A stretch of DNA of 53,474 nt from JALHTV01 sp049510055 (GCA_049510055.1 JBEKZI010000021.1:1-53474), one strand, 5' to 3'. Shown: positions 38,889-46,974, counted from the first letter of the stretch. Notes: generated from the sequence alone by a model not told the origin. Program-made: numbers and translations.

Positions 38889-39716
38889 TCGGCCTTCGAG
38901 GGCCCGGCGTTTCGCAAGAAGCGCGAGGTGCCCGACGGCCTGTGGATGCGCTGCCCGGCTTGCGAAGGCATGCTCTACCGCAAGACGGTGGCGGAAAATC
39001 TCCACGTCTGCCCGCAGTGCCAGCACCACTTCCGCATGGGCGCCCGCGAGCGGATCCGCCAGATGGTGGACCCCGACAGCTTCGAGGAGCTGTTCGCCGA
39101 CATCGCCCCGGCCGACCCGCTCCAATTTAAGTGGGCCGGCAAGACGCTGGCCGACCGCATCCGCGCCGAGCAGGCCAAGACCGGCAACGTCGAAGCCGTG
39201 CTCACCGGCGTGGCCTACATCAAGGGCCGGCGCGTCGCCCTGGCCGTCATGGACGGCGACTGGCTGATGGGCTCGCTGGGCTCGGTGGTCGGCGAGAAAA
39301 TCACCCTGCTGATCGAGCACGCCACGGCGTCGAGCCTGCCGCTGCTGATCGTCTGCATGTCCGGCGGGGCCCGAATGCACGAGGGGGCACTGAGCCTGAT
39401 GCAGATGGCCAAGACCTCCGCCGCCCTGGCCAAGTTCGACCAGGCCGGGGGGCTCTACATCGCCGTGCTGGTGGACCCCACCACCGGCGGCACGACGGCC
39501 AGCTTCGCCATGCTGGCCGACATCGCCGTAGCCGAGCCGGGCGCGCTGATCGGCTTCGCCGGCGAGCGGGTAATCGCCAACACGATCAAGGCCGAGCTGC
39601 CGCCGGGGTTCCAGAGGGCGGAGTTCCTGCTGGAGCACGGCTTCATCGACCTGATCGTGCCTCGCAAGGACCTCCGCAGCGAGCTGGCCCGCCTGATCGA
39701 CTACTGCGCGGCGTAG
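38847..39716 (+). CDS. accD: Acetyl-CoA carboxylase carboxyltransferase subunit beta
   Basis: Carries the carboxyltransferase step from biotin to acetyl-CoA with AccA, giving malonyl-CoA for fatty acid synthesis. The 289-residue protein has the N-terminal Cys4 zinc ribbon (Cys36, Cys39, Cys55, Cys58), HHFRMGARERI, then crotonase-fold segments with MGSLGSVVGEKI, IVCMSGGARMHEG and LVDPTTGGTTASFAM, and the oxyanion-hole region AGERVIANTI. The length is as expected. The first dozen residues (MAENEKETSSPY) are duplicated upstream in a stopped frame. No accA is visible here. Confidence 0.95.
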   Translation: MAENEKETSSPYDPSAFEGPAFRKKREVPDGLWMRCPACEGMLYRKTVAENLHVCPQCQHHFRMGARERIRQMVDPDSFEELFADIAPADPLQFKWAGKTLADRIRAEQAKTGNVEAVLTGVAYIKGRRVALAVMDGDWLMGSLGSVVGEKITLLIEHATASSLPLLIVCMSGGARMHEGALSLMQMAKTSAALAKFDQAGGLYIAVLVDPTTGGTTASFAMLADIAVAEPGALIGFAGERVIANTIKAELPPGFQRAEFLLEHGFIDLIVPRKDLRSELARLIDYCAA

Positions 39717-39777
39717 CGCGTCGCTTCTAACCTGGCCCGGCCTTCCCCACGCCTCGGCAGCCGCGACGGTGTCATTG

Positions 39778-41637
39778 TCATTGGCTGGGGCCGGAGCTTC
39801 CCTGACCACCGGAGGGCGGCTGGGGCAGCCCCGCGGCGGGCGGAGCGACGGGCGGCGGCTGTTGCGAGCCACCAGGACCCTGCGGCTGGGCCGCCTGGCG
39901 ACCTCTGCCTCGGCCGCGACGGCCACGACGGCGGCGCTTCTTCTTGGGCTGCCCCGCCCCGGCCTCGCCTGGGGCGCCTCCCTGGGCCGGCAGGGCCGGA
40001 GTCGCGCCGGCGGGGGCGGCCGGGACGGCCCCGGCATGCCTGGCCGCCGCGGGAACCTTGGAGATGTCCACGGTGGCCGCGGGATGCTGGGGACCGACAG
40101 GCGTGGTGGGATGCTCCCAGGCCACCTCGGCGCCGCGATTGTTCGTGCAGGTGATTTTCACCTCATCGCCACGCAATAGCCCGTCGGCCTCGACGACGAT
40201 CGTTTTGCCGCTTTCGTCCTCCAGGTGTCCCAATTGCCGCCGGCGGTAATTGCACAGGTGATGCGCCACCGGCGGGGCGACGGTGAGCTTGATGTGTGCG
40301 ATGGCCTCGACGTGGCACAGCCGCTGCAAAAGCCGCATGATCTCCAGCGACAGCGATTCCTCGCTCTTGATGTGGCCGGTGCCGTTGCAGGCGGGGCACA
40401 GCACGCTGACGCTGTCCTTCAGCGAGGGGCGCATCCGCTGGCGGGTCATCTCGACAATGCCGAAGAGGCTGATCCGCTGCATCTTGATCTTGGCGCGGTC
40501 GTCCTTCGTCGCGTCGCGCAGGGCTTTTTCGACCGCCCGCTGGTTCTTTTCCTCGCGCATGTCGATGAAGTCGATGATGATCACGCCGCCGAGGTCCCGC
40601 AGGCGGAGCTGGCGGGCGATTTCCTCAGCCGCCTGAATGTTGATCTGCGTCGCGGTGGTCTCGGCGTCGCTGTGCTCGCGGAATCGCCCGGAGTTGACGT
40701 CGATGGCCACCAGCGCCTCGGTCTGGTCGATGACCAGCGAGCCGCCGGAGGGCATCTCCACGCGGCGGGAGTAGATTCGTTCGATCTCCTCCTCCAGGCC
40801 GTAATCGTGGAACAGCCCCTCCTTGCCGACGTACAGCTCGATGACGTGCTTGCCGCGGGGCATGGCCACGTCCAGGAATTCCTTAATCTTCATCGCGTCG
40901 GAGGGCCGGTCGCAGATGATGCGGTCGATCTGGATGTTGTACACGTCGCGGACCGTGCGGATGACCAGGTCGGATTCCTGGTAAATCTCCGCCGGGGCCT
41001 TGGCGGTCTTGATGCGGTTCTTGACCGACTTCCACAACCGCAGCAGGTAGTTCAGGTCCCGTTGGAGGTCGCGCTTGGAGTGGTTCAGCCCGGCGGTGCG
41101 GACGATGAAGCCCATGTCGGGCGGCAGGCTCAGGCCGGCCAGCGCCTCGCGGGCCTTGTCGCGGGCCTGTTCGTCCTCGATCCGGCGCGACACGCCCAGG
41201 CGGCTCATGCCCGGCATCATCACCAGGTACCGGCCGGGAATGGACAGGTATGTCGTCAGCGTCGGGCCCTTGGTGCCGATGCCCTCCTTGGTCATCTGCA
41301 CGATGACCTCCTGCCCGCGGCGCAGGCATTCCTGGATGGGCGGGCGGTCGCGGTGCCGCTGGCGGCGCCCGACGGGCTCGGTGGGGGCCTTGCCCTTGGG
41401 GAAATACTGGGGGTGCAGGTCGGAGATGTGGAGGAAGCCGTTCTTGCCCATCCCGAAATCGACGAAGGCGGCCTGGATCGCCGGTTCCAGGTTGGTAATG
41501 CGGCCCTTGTAGATGTTGCCCACGCGGCTGGCGCTGCTGGTCCGCTCGACGTAGAGCTCCTCCAGCTTGCCGTCGCCGACGACCGCGATGCGGCACTCCA
41601 CACCTTCCACCGTGTTAATCAGCATTTGTTTCTGCAT
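39778..41637 (-). CDS. rng: Ribonuclease E/G family endoribonuclease
   Basis: Cuts single-stranded RNA in mRNA decay and rRNA/tRNA processing. The 619-residue protein starts with QMLINTVEGVECRIAVV, has an S1 domain (RVGNIYKGRITNLEPAIQAAFVDFG) with an insert of about 25 residues at 79-103 rich in Arg and Pro, and the catalytic metal ligands Asp313 (AIDVNSG) and Asp356 (IIIDFIDM). The zinc-link is CPACNGTG (414-421). The C-terminal 100 residues are low complexity, with a KKKRRRRGRRGRGRGR tract and a Pro/Gln/Gly-rich end, likely an RNA-binding or protein-binding tail. It lies 12 nt after a DUF2344 gene, a common pairing. Confidence 0.92.
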   Translation of the reverse strand: MQKQMLINTVEGVECRIAVVGDGKLEELYVERTSSASRVGNIYKGRITNLEPAIQAAFVDFGMGKNGFLHISDLHPQYFPKGKAPTEPVGRRQRHRDRPPIQECLRRGQEVIVQMTKEGIGTKGPTLTTYLSIPGRYLVMMPGMSRLGVSRRIEDEQARDKAREALAGLSLPPDMGFIVRTAGLNHSKRDLQRDLNYLLRLWKSVKNRIKTAKAPAEIYQESDLVIRTVRDVYNIQIDRIICDRPSDAMKIKEFLDVAMPRGKHVIELYVGKEGLFHDYGLEEEIERIYSRRVEMPSGGSLVIDQTEALVAIDVNSGRFREHSDAETTATQINIQAAEEIARQLRLRDLGGVIIIDFIDMREEKNQRAVEKALRDATKDDRAKIKMQRISLFGIVEMTRQRMRPSLKDSVSVLCPACNGTGHIKSEESLSLEIMRLLQRLCHVEAIAHIKLTVAPPVAHHLCNYRRRQLGHLEDESGKTIVVEADGLLRGDEVKITCTNNRGAEVAWEHPTTPVGPQHPAATVDISKVPAAARHAGAVPAAPAGATPALPAQGGAPGEAGAGQPKKKRRRRGRRGRGRGRQAAQPQGPGGSQQPPPVAPPAAGLPQPPSGGQGSSGPSQ

Positions 41638-41649
41638 AAAAGTTCACCG

Positions 41650-42468
41650 TCATTCCGTTTCGGCTCGATCGTCGCGGCCTTGGGGAGGTTGCGGCGGCGA
41701 GCCTTCATTGTGTTGACTGGGCTCAGCCCGGTCATCCGTAGCATAATTCACGGCCGTACGCACGACATCAGCCAATTTCACGCGCTCATCCAGCCCCACC
41801 AACTTCAGGACGTCCCCACATCGCGGCCAGGCGTCCCCCGCCGGCACAGCCGACCATCGCAGCAAACTCCCCTCAAGCCTCAGGTCCGCGATCATCGGCT
41901 TGACGTCGAAAATTCTCGTCGTCGCCGCCTCGCCCCGCCGGCGGCCCTTGGGAGGGGTCCATCGCTCCACCGGCCAGGTCGGCTCAGCGGCCAGCACCGC
42001 CAGGCGATCCCGCACGCCGCCGAGTTCCGCCTCGCCCAGGGCCAACTCATATCCAATGCACAGTGGCCGGGGGTAGCCGCGGGATTCCAGCGGCTCGGCG
42101 CGGAGGAATCGCACCCCTTCCGGCACCTGCGCCGCCAGGGCGGCCAGGAGGTCCGCCGGCTGGACGAGTGAGTCCAGGGACATCACCAGCAACTCGTCGC
42201 GGCTGGAGACGCCGACGGGGCGTGGAGCGGCCAGGGAGAGGATCGGATGCGGATTGAACCCCTGGGTATACCGCAGCGGCACGGCGGCCCTGGCGGCGGC
42301 CAGCTCCAGCGCGTGCACCGTTTCGTGGTGCGAGAGGAACCGCACATCCCCACTGACGGCGAATCGGACCGCCCATCGTTGTCCAGCACTGCCTGCGATG
42401 TCTGTTCCGTCCTGTGCCCGTGCGGACGACCCTGGCCGTAGCGGCCGGCCTCGGCGAGCCCGCTTCAT
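41650..42468 (-). CDS. DUF2344 (TIGR03936) protein, stand-alone
   Basis: A 272-residue protein of the family usually fused to, or beside, a radical-SAM protein and RNase E/G. It has WAVRFAVSGDVRFLSHHETVHALELAAARA near residue 34, RYTQGFNPHPILSLAAPRPVGVSS, and DELLVMSLDSL. These match the core of DUF2344. The N-terminal 30 residues are Arg-rich and the C-terminal tail is polar. The biochemical role is not established; co-occurrence with RNase G and ribosomal genes suggests RNA or tRNA modification. No radical-SAM partner is visible in the window. The start has a poor ribosome site and is moderately certain. Confidence 0.8.
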   Translation of the reverse strand: MKRARRGRPLRPGSSARAQDGTDIAGSAGQRWAVRFAVSGDVRFLSHHETVHALELAAARAAVPLRYTQGFNPHPILSLAAPRPVGVSSRDELLVMSLDSLVQPADLLAALAAQVPEGVRFLRAEPLESRGYPRPLCIGYELALGEAELGGVRDRLAVLAAEPTWPVERWTPPKGRRRGEAATTRIFDVKPMIADLRLEGSLLRWSAVPAGDAWPRCGDVLKLVGLDERVKLADVVRTAVNYATDDRAEPSQHNEGSPPQPPQGRDDRAETE

Positions 42469-42499
42469 CCGGGCTCTGCGTCGAAGCCCATCGGATCGG

Positions 42500-42516
42500 C
42501 CTGCCGGCAGGGCAGG
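42500..42516. repeat. CCTGCC/GGCAGG palindrome
   Basis: CCTGCCGGCAGG (perfect 12-nt palindrome) with GCAGG repeated once more, between ptsI and the DUF2344 gene. The arms match the palindromes at 8101-8118 and 29084-29100. Confidence 0.6.
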
Positions 42517-42559
42517 TCGACGGTGCGAATCCACTAGGGTTCCCGCCTCGGCGGGGCGC

Positions 42560-44302
42560 CTAGCTGCCGTAGGCCTCCGGCAGGATCCGCCGCGTCTCCA
42601 CACGGAGATAATTAAGGATTTCCTTGTCGGAATCGAAGTTCATCACCCGCCGGGACACCTGGAGGGCCTGCTCCATCGTGACCGAGCGGATCACTTTTTT
42701 GAGGTTCGGAATGCCCGGCGGGGCGCAGGAAAACACGCGCAGCCCCAGGCCAAGCAGCAGCAACGTGAACTGCACGTCGCCGGCCATCTCGCCGCAGCAA
42801 CTGACCGGCACGTTGAACCGCTGGCCGGTGCGCAGGACCTCCTTCAGCAGCCGCAGCACCGCCGGGTTCGCGGCCGTGAACAGCGAGGCCACCTTCTCGT
42901 TGCCGCGGTCCACCGCCAGCGTGTACTGGATGAGGTCATTGGTGCCGATCGAGAAGAAGTCCACCTCCTGGGCGAACGCCTCGCACTGAATCGCCGCCGA
43001 GGGCGTTTCCACCATCATGCCGGTGGGCATGTCGTTGCGGTGCTCGACGCCTTCTTCCTCCAGGTCCTCGATGACGTCGCTGACGATGCTCTTGGCCTGG
43101 CGCAGCTCGCCGATGGTGGTGATCAGCGGAAAGAGGATGGAGGCTTGCGAATCGACGCACGCCCGCAGGATCGCGCGGATCTGGGTCTTGAACATCGGCA
43201 GGTGCTGGAGGCAGAAGCGGATGCTGCGGCAGCCCAGGAAGGGGTTGCGTTCGGGGGTGCGGGCGCGGCTCTGGGTGTACTTGTCGGCGCCGAGGTCTAG
43301 CGTGCGGATGACGATCGGGCGGTTGCGGCACACTTCCACCACCTGGCGGTAGGCGCGGTAGTGGTCTTCCTCGGTCGGCTCGGTGTCGCCGGACAGGTAC
43401 AGGAACTCGGTGCGGTACAGGCCGATGCCCGACCCGCCCTTGTCCAGCACGGCGGCGGCCTCGGAGGGGAACTCGATGTTGCCCAACAGCGTGATCTCGT
43501 GGCCGTCCTTGGTGATGGCCGGCAGGTCGCGCAGGGCGTCCAGGCTGTGGATGAACTCCACCTGCTGGCGGGAATACTGCTCGTATTCCTCGACGGTCCG
43601 CTCGTCGGGATCGACGATGACCACGCCGCGGTGGCCGTCGATGATGACCATGTCGCCGCCGGCCACGTCGGAGGTGACGTCGTTGAGCCCCACCACGGCC
43701 GGGATGCCCAGCGCCCGGGCGACGATGGCCGTGTGGCTGGTCTGCCCGCCGGCGTCGATGGCCAGCCCCAGCACGTGCTCGCGGTCCATGCCGGCCGTCT
43801 GGCTGGGCGTCAGGTCGTGGGCCAGCACGACCACCTCGCGCCGCAGGTGCGCCAGCGACTGGTGCCGCTGGCCGACGAGGTTCCGCAGCAGTCGCCGCTC
43901 GATGTCGTAGACGTCCTTGACGCGGTCGGCCAGGTACTTGGGCATGGCCAGGAATTCCTTGGCGTAGCCCCGCAGCACCGTGGCCACGGCGTACTCGGCG
44001 GTCACGTGGCCGCCCAGGATGGTGTCGGAAAATTTCTTCGTGAGCACCTTGTCGTCCAGCAGCCCCAGGTGGAAGTCGAAGATGCTGGCCGTCTCCTTGC
44101 CGATCTGGTCGGCCGTGCGCTTGCGGAGGTCCTGGACTTCCTTTTTGCTCAGCGCAATGGCCTTGCGGAGCCGCGACAGCTCCGCCTGGGCGTGGTCCAC
44201 GGGCACGTGGCGCTCGGGAATGTCAAACTCCTCGGTGTCAAGGATCACCGCCGGAGCGATGGACACCCCCGGAGAGACGCCGATGCCCTTTTTCATCTTC
44301 AT
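42560..44302 (-). CDS. ptsI: Phosphoenolpyruvate-protein phosphotransferase (enzyme I)
   Basis: First PTS component; it takes phosphate from PEP and passes it to HPr. The 580-residue protein has the start GIGVSPGVSIAPA, the phosphorylated His190 in GGQTSHTAIVARALGIPAVVG, and the C-terminal barrel with GSGIGLYRTEFLYL, PERNPFLGCRSIRFCL and GTNDLIQYTLAVDR. The active-site Cys is in SCCGEMAGD, with a second Cys beside it. All catalytic elements are intact. It follows ptsH by 43 nt in the same direction. A MKKG start two codons later is equally possible. Confidence 0.95.
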   Translation of the reverse strand: MKMKKGIGVSPGVSIAPAVILDTEEFDIPERHVPVDHAQAELSRLRKAIALSKKEVQDLRKRTADQIGKETASIFDFHLGLLDDKVLTKKFSDTILGGHVTAEYAVATVLRGYAKEFLAMPKYLADRVKDVYDIERRLLRNLVGQRHQSLAHLRREVVVLAHDLTPSQTAGMDREHVLGLAIDAGGQTSHTAIVARALGIPAVVGLNDVTSDVAGGDMVIIDGHRGVVIVDPDERTVEEYEQYSRQQVEFIHSLDALRDLPAITKDGHEITLLGNIEFPSEAAAVLDKGGSGIGLYRTEFLYLSGDTEPTEEDHYRAYRQVVEVCRNRPIVIRTLDLGADKYTQSRARTPERNPFLGCRSIRFCLQHLPMFKTQIRAILRACVDSQASILFPLITTIGELRQAKSIVSDVIEDLEEEGVEHRNDMPTGMMVETPSAAIQCEAFAQEVDFFSIGTNDLIQYTLAVDRGNEKVASLFTAANPAVLRLLKEVLRTGQRFNVPVSCCGEMAGDVQFTLLLLGLGLRVFSCAPPGIPNLKKVIRSVTMEQALQVSRRVMNFDSDKEILNYLRVETRRILPEAYGS

Positions 44303-44345
44303 GGCCGAATATTCCCTGCCGCCCTCGGGGCGGGTAACGTCGATC

Positions 44346-44633
44346 TTAGGAGCCCTGCTCGTCCATCTCGCCGAACCCGGCGTCGATGAGCTGCTTGATC
44401 GCGACGGCGGCCTTATCGGCGTCGTGGCCGTCGATGACCATTTTCAAGACCGTGCCCTGCGTCGCCGCCAGCCGCATGACGGACATAATGCTCTTGGCGT
44501 CCACGGTCAGCACGCCGTTGGAAATCTCGATCTTGCTGCCGAAGCGGTTGGCCAGCTCGACCAGTTGCATGGCGGGACGCGCATGCAGGCCGTATTTGTT
44601 CACCACGGTCACTTCCTGTTCGATGGTCGCCAC
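44346..44633 (-). CDS. ptsH: Phosphocarrier protein HPr
   Basis: Carries phosphate from enzyme I to EIIA proteins. The 95-residue protein has His17 in GLHARPA, the Ser48 region AKSIMSVM, which is the usual regulatory phosphorylation site, and a G-T-V-L-K/IDG ending that fits the fold. The start is GTG giving VATIEQEVTV; a TTG 12 codons upstream would add a non-conserved extension. No HPr kinase is visible in the window, so regulatory phosphorylation cannot be judged. It is between ptsN and ptsI. Confidence 0.93.
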   Translation of the reverse strand: MATIEQEVTVVNKYGLHARPAMQLVELANRFGSKIEISNGVLTVDAKSIMSVMRLAATQGTVLKMVIDGHDADKAAVAIKQLIDAGFGEMDEQGS

Positions 44634-44714
44634 GTTTTTCGTTCGTCCTGCCGGCGGACCTAAGTTCAAGCCCGCCGTCCCCGGATAGTTTTAGTTCACG
44701 TTCTGGTTGCGGCT

Positions 44715-45182
44715 CTAGCCAAGTTCGTCGGCTTCCTGAATCAGGTCGATGATGGCTTCCTTGGTTTCGCTCTGACGGAGGAACTTGCGGAAGATGTCTC
44801 GCTGCACGTGCTTGAAGATCGCCTCCATGGCCTGGAGGTGTTCATCGGGATTATCGGGGCTGGACAGCAGCAGGATGACCGAATAGACGGGCTTGGCGTC
44901 CAGGGCGGAAAAGTCGATGCCCCGGCTGGACCGCCCGATGGTGCCCACGGGGCTCTTGATCCCCGCGACCTTGGCATGGGGCAGCGCGACGCCTTTGCCG
45001 ATGCCCGTGGTGGCCTTGGACTCCCTGGCCAGGACGGCCTTGGCGACCTCGTGAACGCTCTTGCGGGTGATGGCCCCCGCCGACGCCATCGCCTCGATGA
45101 GTTCCGTGATGGCCTCGTCGCGCGAGCGGGCCTTCAGTTCCGGGATAATGGCGTCTTTGACCATGATGTCCGATAGCTTCAT
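44715..45182 (-). CDS. ptsN: PTS EIIA domain protein (PtsN/fructose family)
   Basis: A 155-residue EIIA of the mannitol/fructose/nitrogen class. The phospho-acceptor His69 is in GKGVALPHAKV, and LLSSPDNPDEHLQAM is the conserved C-terminal block. It stands alone, with no EIIB or EIIC in this window, and follows hpf as ptsN follows hpf in proteobacteria. A regulatory phosphate relay, rather than sugar uptake, is the simpler reading; this is inference. ATG was taken with a CCGGCAGGAG ribosome site 8 nt upstream. Confidence 0.93.
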   Translation of the reverse strand: MKLSDIMVKDAIIPELKARSRDEAITELIEAMASAGAITRKSVHEVAKAVLARESKATTGIGKGVALPHAKVAGIKSPVGTIGRSSRGIDFSALDAKPVYSVILLLSSPDNPDEHLQAMEAIFKHVQRDIFRKFLRQSETKEAIIDLIQEADELG

Positions 45183-45233
45183 GCCTTACTCCTGCCGGAG
45201 GTCCCGGGGCGGCCGGGGGGACCGTCCGGTGCT

Positions 45234-45554
45234 TTAAGTCATCCTCTGTCCGTGCGGCGGTCCCTGGCGATCGCGCACCTTATCCTTATGCCGCCTCAAT
45301 TGTTCGGTGATTTTATGCAGGCACTGGTCCAGGGCGGCGTACATGTCGTCGTCGCGGTGGCGGGCGACGAACGTCGCCCTTCGCTTGGCCGTGACGACAA
45401 TCTCCACGGACGACTTTTCCGCCTCTTGATTCAGCGTGACCTCGACCGTCTGAACGCTGTCGTAGAACCGCGGCAGCTTGGCCACCTTGCCTTCCACCTG
45501 CTGCCGGATGGCTTCCGTGACCGCCATGTGCGGCGACTTGACCAGAATGTTCAC
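45234..45554 (-). CDS. hpf: Ribosome hibernation promoting factor (short HPF)
   Basis: Binds the 30S subunit and stabilises idle ribosomes in slow growth. The 106-residue protein has VNILVKSPHMAVTEAIRQQVEGKVAKLPRFYDSV, VEVTLNQEAEKSSVEIVV and DDDMYAALDQCLHKITEQLRRHKDKV, all family features. It lacks the C-terminal dimerisation domain of long HPF, so it resembles the E. coli-type short form. The GTG start has AAGGAG 9 nt upstream. The promoter lies about 255 nt upstream, giving an unusually long leader. It is the first gene of the hpf-ptsN-ptsH-ptsI run. Confidence 0.93.
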   Translation of the reverse strand: MNILVKSPHMAVTEAIRQQVEGKVAKLPRFYDSVQTVEVTLNQEAEKSSVEIVVTAKRRATFVARHRDDDMYAALDQCLHKITEQLRRHKDKVRDRQGPPHGQRMT

Positions 45555-45809
45555 GTCACGATCTCCTTCCCTGGCGCCGGCCACGGTCGGCCTGGCCGGC
45601 TTGCGATGGTCCGGGCGCGAACTCCATACGTTTCCGGAAAGCCCTCGGCCGGGCCCCAGCAGCGCACGTCATGACCGGGGTTAGTCCTGTGAGCAAGACG
45701 GCTGCCAAGCTGCAAAAAAGGAACTGTTTGGAATCGGTTAAAGACCGCTGGGCCACTGGCCGTCTCCATGCCGGGCAGATTCAGGGCATGGCCCGACAGT
45801 TGACGGTAA
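45555..45809 (-). other. Long hpf leader containing a TGVSPVS-type repeat
   Basis: About 250 nt of leader upstream of hpf. On the plus strand part of it spells TGVSPVSKTAAKLQ, like an intergenic repeat family of planctomycetes. No protein gene is supported. A short minus-strand frame with a signal-peptide-like LFCSLAAVLLTGLTPV is probably the reverse reading of the same repeat. Confidence 0.4.
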
Positions 45810-45838
45810 AGTCTAGCCCTCCCCCCCAGCCGCGTCAA
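45810..45838 (-). promoter_or_regulatory. Promoter of the hpf-pts operon
   Basis: TTGACG, 17-nt spacer, TAGACT on the minus strand; it diverges from the tRNA-Arg promoter 18 nt away. Confidence 0.5.
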
Positions 45839-45856
45839 GGGCCGCCCGAACGGCCG

Positions 45857-45885
45857 TTGACTTGCCCCCCCGCCTCATCGACAAT
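45857..45885 (+). promoter_or_regulatory. tRNA-Arg promoter
   Basis: TTGACT, 17-nt spacer, GACAAT, about 47 nt before the mature tRNA. Confidence 0.45.
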
Positions 45886-45888
45886 GGC

Positions 45889-45928
45889 TTTTTGCACAAA
45901 GAACACAAAAAGCACAAAGAGCACAGAC
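45889..45928. repeat. Low-complexity tract before tRNA-Arg
   Basis: A-rich units (GCACAAAGA, ACACAAAA, GCACAAAGA, GCACAGAC) resembling the tract at 783-830. It lies between the promoter and the tRNA and should be part of the precursor. Confidence 0.5.
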
Positions 45929-45932
45929 AGCC

Positions 45933-46006
45933 GTCCCCGTAGCTCAATTGGATAGAGCGCTTGCCTCCGGAGCAAGAGGTTACAGGTTCGAGTCCTGTCG
46001 GGGATA
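45933..46006 (+). tRNA. tRNA-Arg (CCG)
   Basis: A 74-nt tRNA with acceptor GTCCCCG paired with CGGGGAT (one G-T), D arm TAGCTCAATTGGATAGAGC, anticodon stem CTTGC/GCAAG around CTCCGGA (anticodon CCG), and T arm CAGGTTCGAGTCCTG. Discriminator A; CCA is not encoded. Confidence 0.95.
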
Positions 46007-46032
46007 TCCACCTTCGCTAAAGCTACGGTGGA
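46007..46032 (+). repeat. Palindrome abutting the tRNA-Arg 3' end
   Basis: TCCACC, TTCG, CTAAAG, CTAC, GGTGGA. The outer arms pair perfectly; the core TTCG/CTAC matches the TTCG/CTTC of the other two elements. Confidence 0.85.
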
Positions 46033-46063
46033 TTCAGTTGGACTGAAATAAACCGTAGGCTAA

Positions 46064-46097
46064 AGTCCTGTCGAGGATATCCGTCGCCGGGGACGGA
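46064..46097 (+). repeat. Copy of the tRNA-Arg 3' end followed by another palindrome
   Basis: Positions 46064-46082 match the tRNA end and first palindrome bases (45991-46009) with one mismatch in 19. From 46080 it continues TCCGTC-GCCGGG-GACGGA, again a TCC...GGA hairpin. The spacer between copies has a further hairpin TTCAGT-TGG-ACTGAA. Confidence 0.75.
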
Positions 46098-46098
46098 C

Positions 46099-46875
46099 TT
46101 ACGATCCTATCGTCGGCTGGGAGGGCCGCCAGTGCTTGCGGAAGAAGTCCATGGCCACCTCGGGCCGGCGCTCGTGCCCTATGCCGGGGATGACGCGGTT
46201 GGTCACGTTGAAGCCCTGCGAGCGAAGGTAGCGGACGGCGGCTTGGGATTGGAGGCGGATCGCCGCCGGATCGTACTCCCCGTAATAGATCATGATGTCC
46301 GTGCCCTTGGCGTCTTGGGAGAACCAGCCGTCCAGGTTAGGCTCGCTGAAGTTGCAGTTGCGGGCCACGACCACGCTGAAGATGTCCGGATGCCTCAGCC
46401 CCACCCAATAGGTGGGGAACCCCCCGCCGGAAAAGCCGGTGATCATGATGTTGGCCCGGTCGATGTTGTAACGGTAGGACAGGCGACTGATGATGCTCAG
46501 AATGTACCGCTCATCCGCCAACATGCCCATCAGCGGGCCGTCGCCGATCAGCCCGTCGGTGGCGATCAGATTGGGGGCCACGACGATGCACCGATTGACC
46601 TCGCCCAGCATTTTCCACTCCCGGATGTGATACTCGGCCACGTCGTAGGGCGGTGTGCCGTGGCACGTGATGATCAGCGGGCAGGGCCGATCGTGGCGAT
46701 AGGTGCTGGGGACGTACATGTAATAGCTCCGGCCGGTGGTCGGATCGACCTCCAGGAACTCCGAGACGGGCGTGTTCTGGGGCTGCGTGACGGCGCAGCC
46801 GGCCAGCAGCGGCAGCACCGCCGCCCACATCAGCGACAACCAGGGGCCCATGGATGGAACTTTGCGGGTGGACAT
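46099..46875 (-). CDS. Lipoprotein with alpha/beta-hydrolase (esterase/dienelactone hydrolase-like) domain
   Basis: A 258-residue predicted lipoprotein. The N-terminus MSTRKVPSMGPWLSLMWAAVLPLLAGC has a lipobox ending at Cys27. The mature domain shows YYMYVPSTYRHDRPCPLIITCHGTPP with the oxyanion strand, the nucleophile in ITGFSGGGFPTYWVG (Gly-x-Ser-x-Gly), Asp in IYYGEYDPAA and His in GIGHERRP. This is a complete esterase-type triad, as in PHB depolymerase and feruloyl esterase-like proteins. The substrate is unknown. It has its own promoter and diverges from rpmI. A second ATG eight codons in is an alternative start and would keep the lipobox. Confidence 0.83.
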   Translation of the reverse strand: MSTRKVPSMGPWLSLMWAAVLPLLAGCAVTQPQNTPVSEFLEVDPTTGRSYYMYVPSTYRHDRPCPLIITCHGTPPYDVAEYHIREWKMLGEVNRCIVVAPNLIATDGLIGDGPLMGMLADERYILSIISRLSYRYNIDRANIMITGFSGGGFPTYWVGLRHPDIFSVVVARNCNFSEPNLDGWFSQDAKGTDIMIYYGEYDPAAIRLQSQAAVRYLRSQGFNVTNRVIPGIGHERRPEVAMDFFRKHWRPSQPTIGS

Positions 46876-46946
46876 TATGATTCACTACCTCGACCGTCGG
46901 GGGTCTACGACTTCCACTAGGCTCTTTCGGCAGAATGAGCTGTCCT

Positions 46947-46974
46947 AGAATATCCAAGTTTACCACGGCGGCAA
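46947..46974 (-). promoter_or_regulatory. Candidate promoter of the esterase gene
   Basis: TTGCCG, 16-nt spacer, TATTCT on the minus strand. Confidence 0.4.

Noticed and set aside
45556..45756. Minus-strand frame with a signal-peptide-like LFCSLAAVLLTGLTPV
   Set aside because: It lies in the hpf leader and coincides with the reverse reading of the TGVSPVS-type repeat. There is no ribosome site and the tail is Arg-rich.
45991..46082. tRNA-Arg 3' duplication as phage or island attachment sites
   Set aside because: The copies are only 73 bp apart with no integrase or cargo between or near them. A repeat-element origin is more likely.
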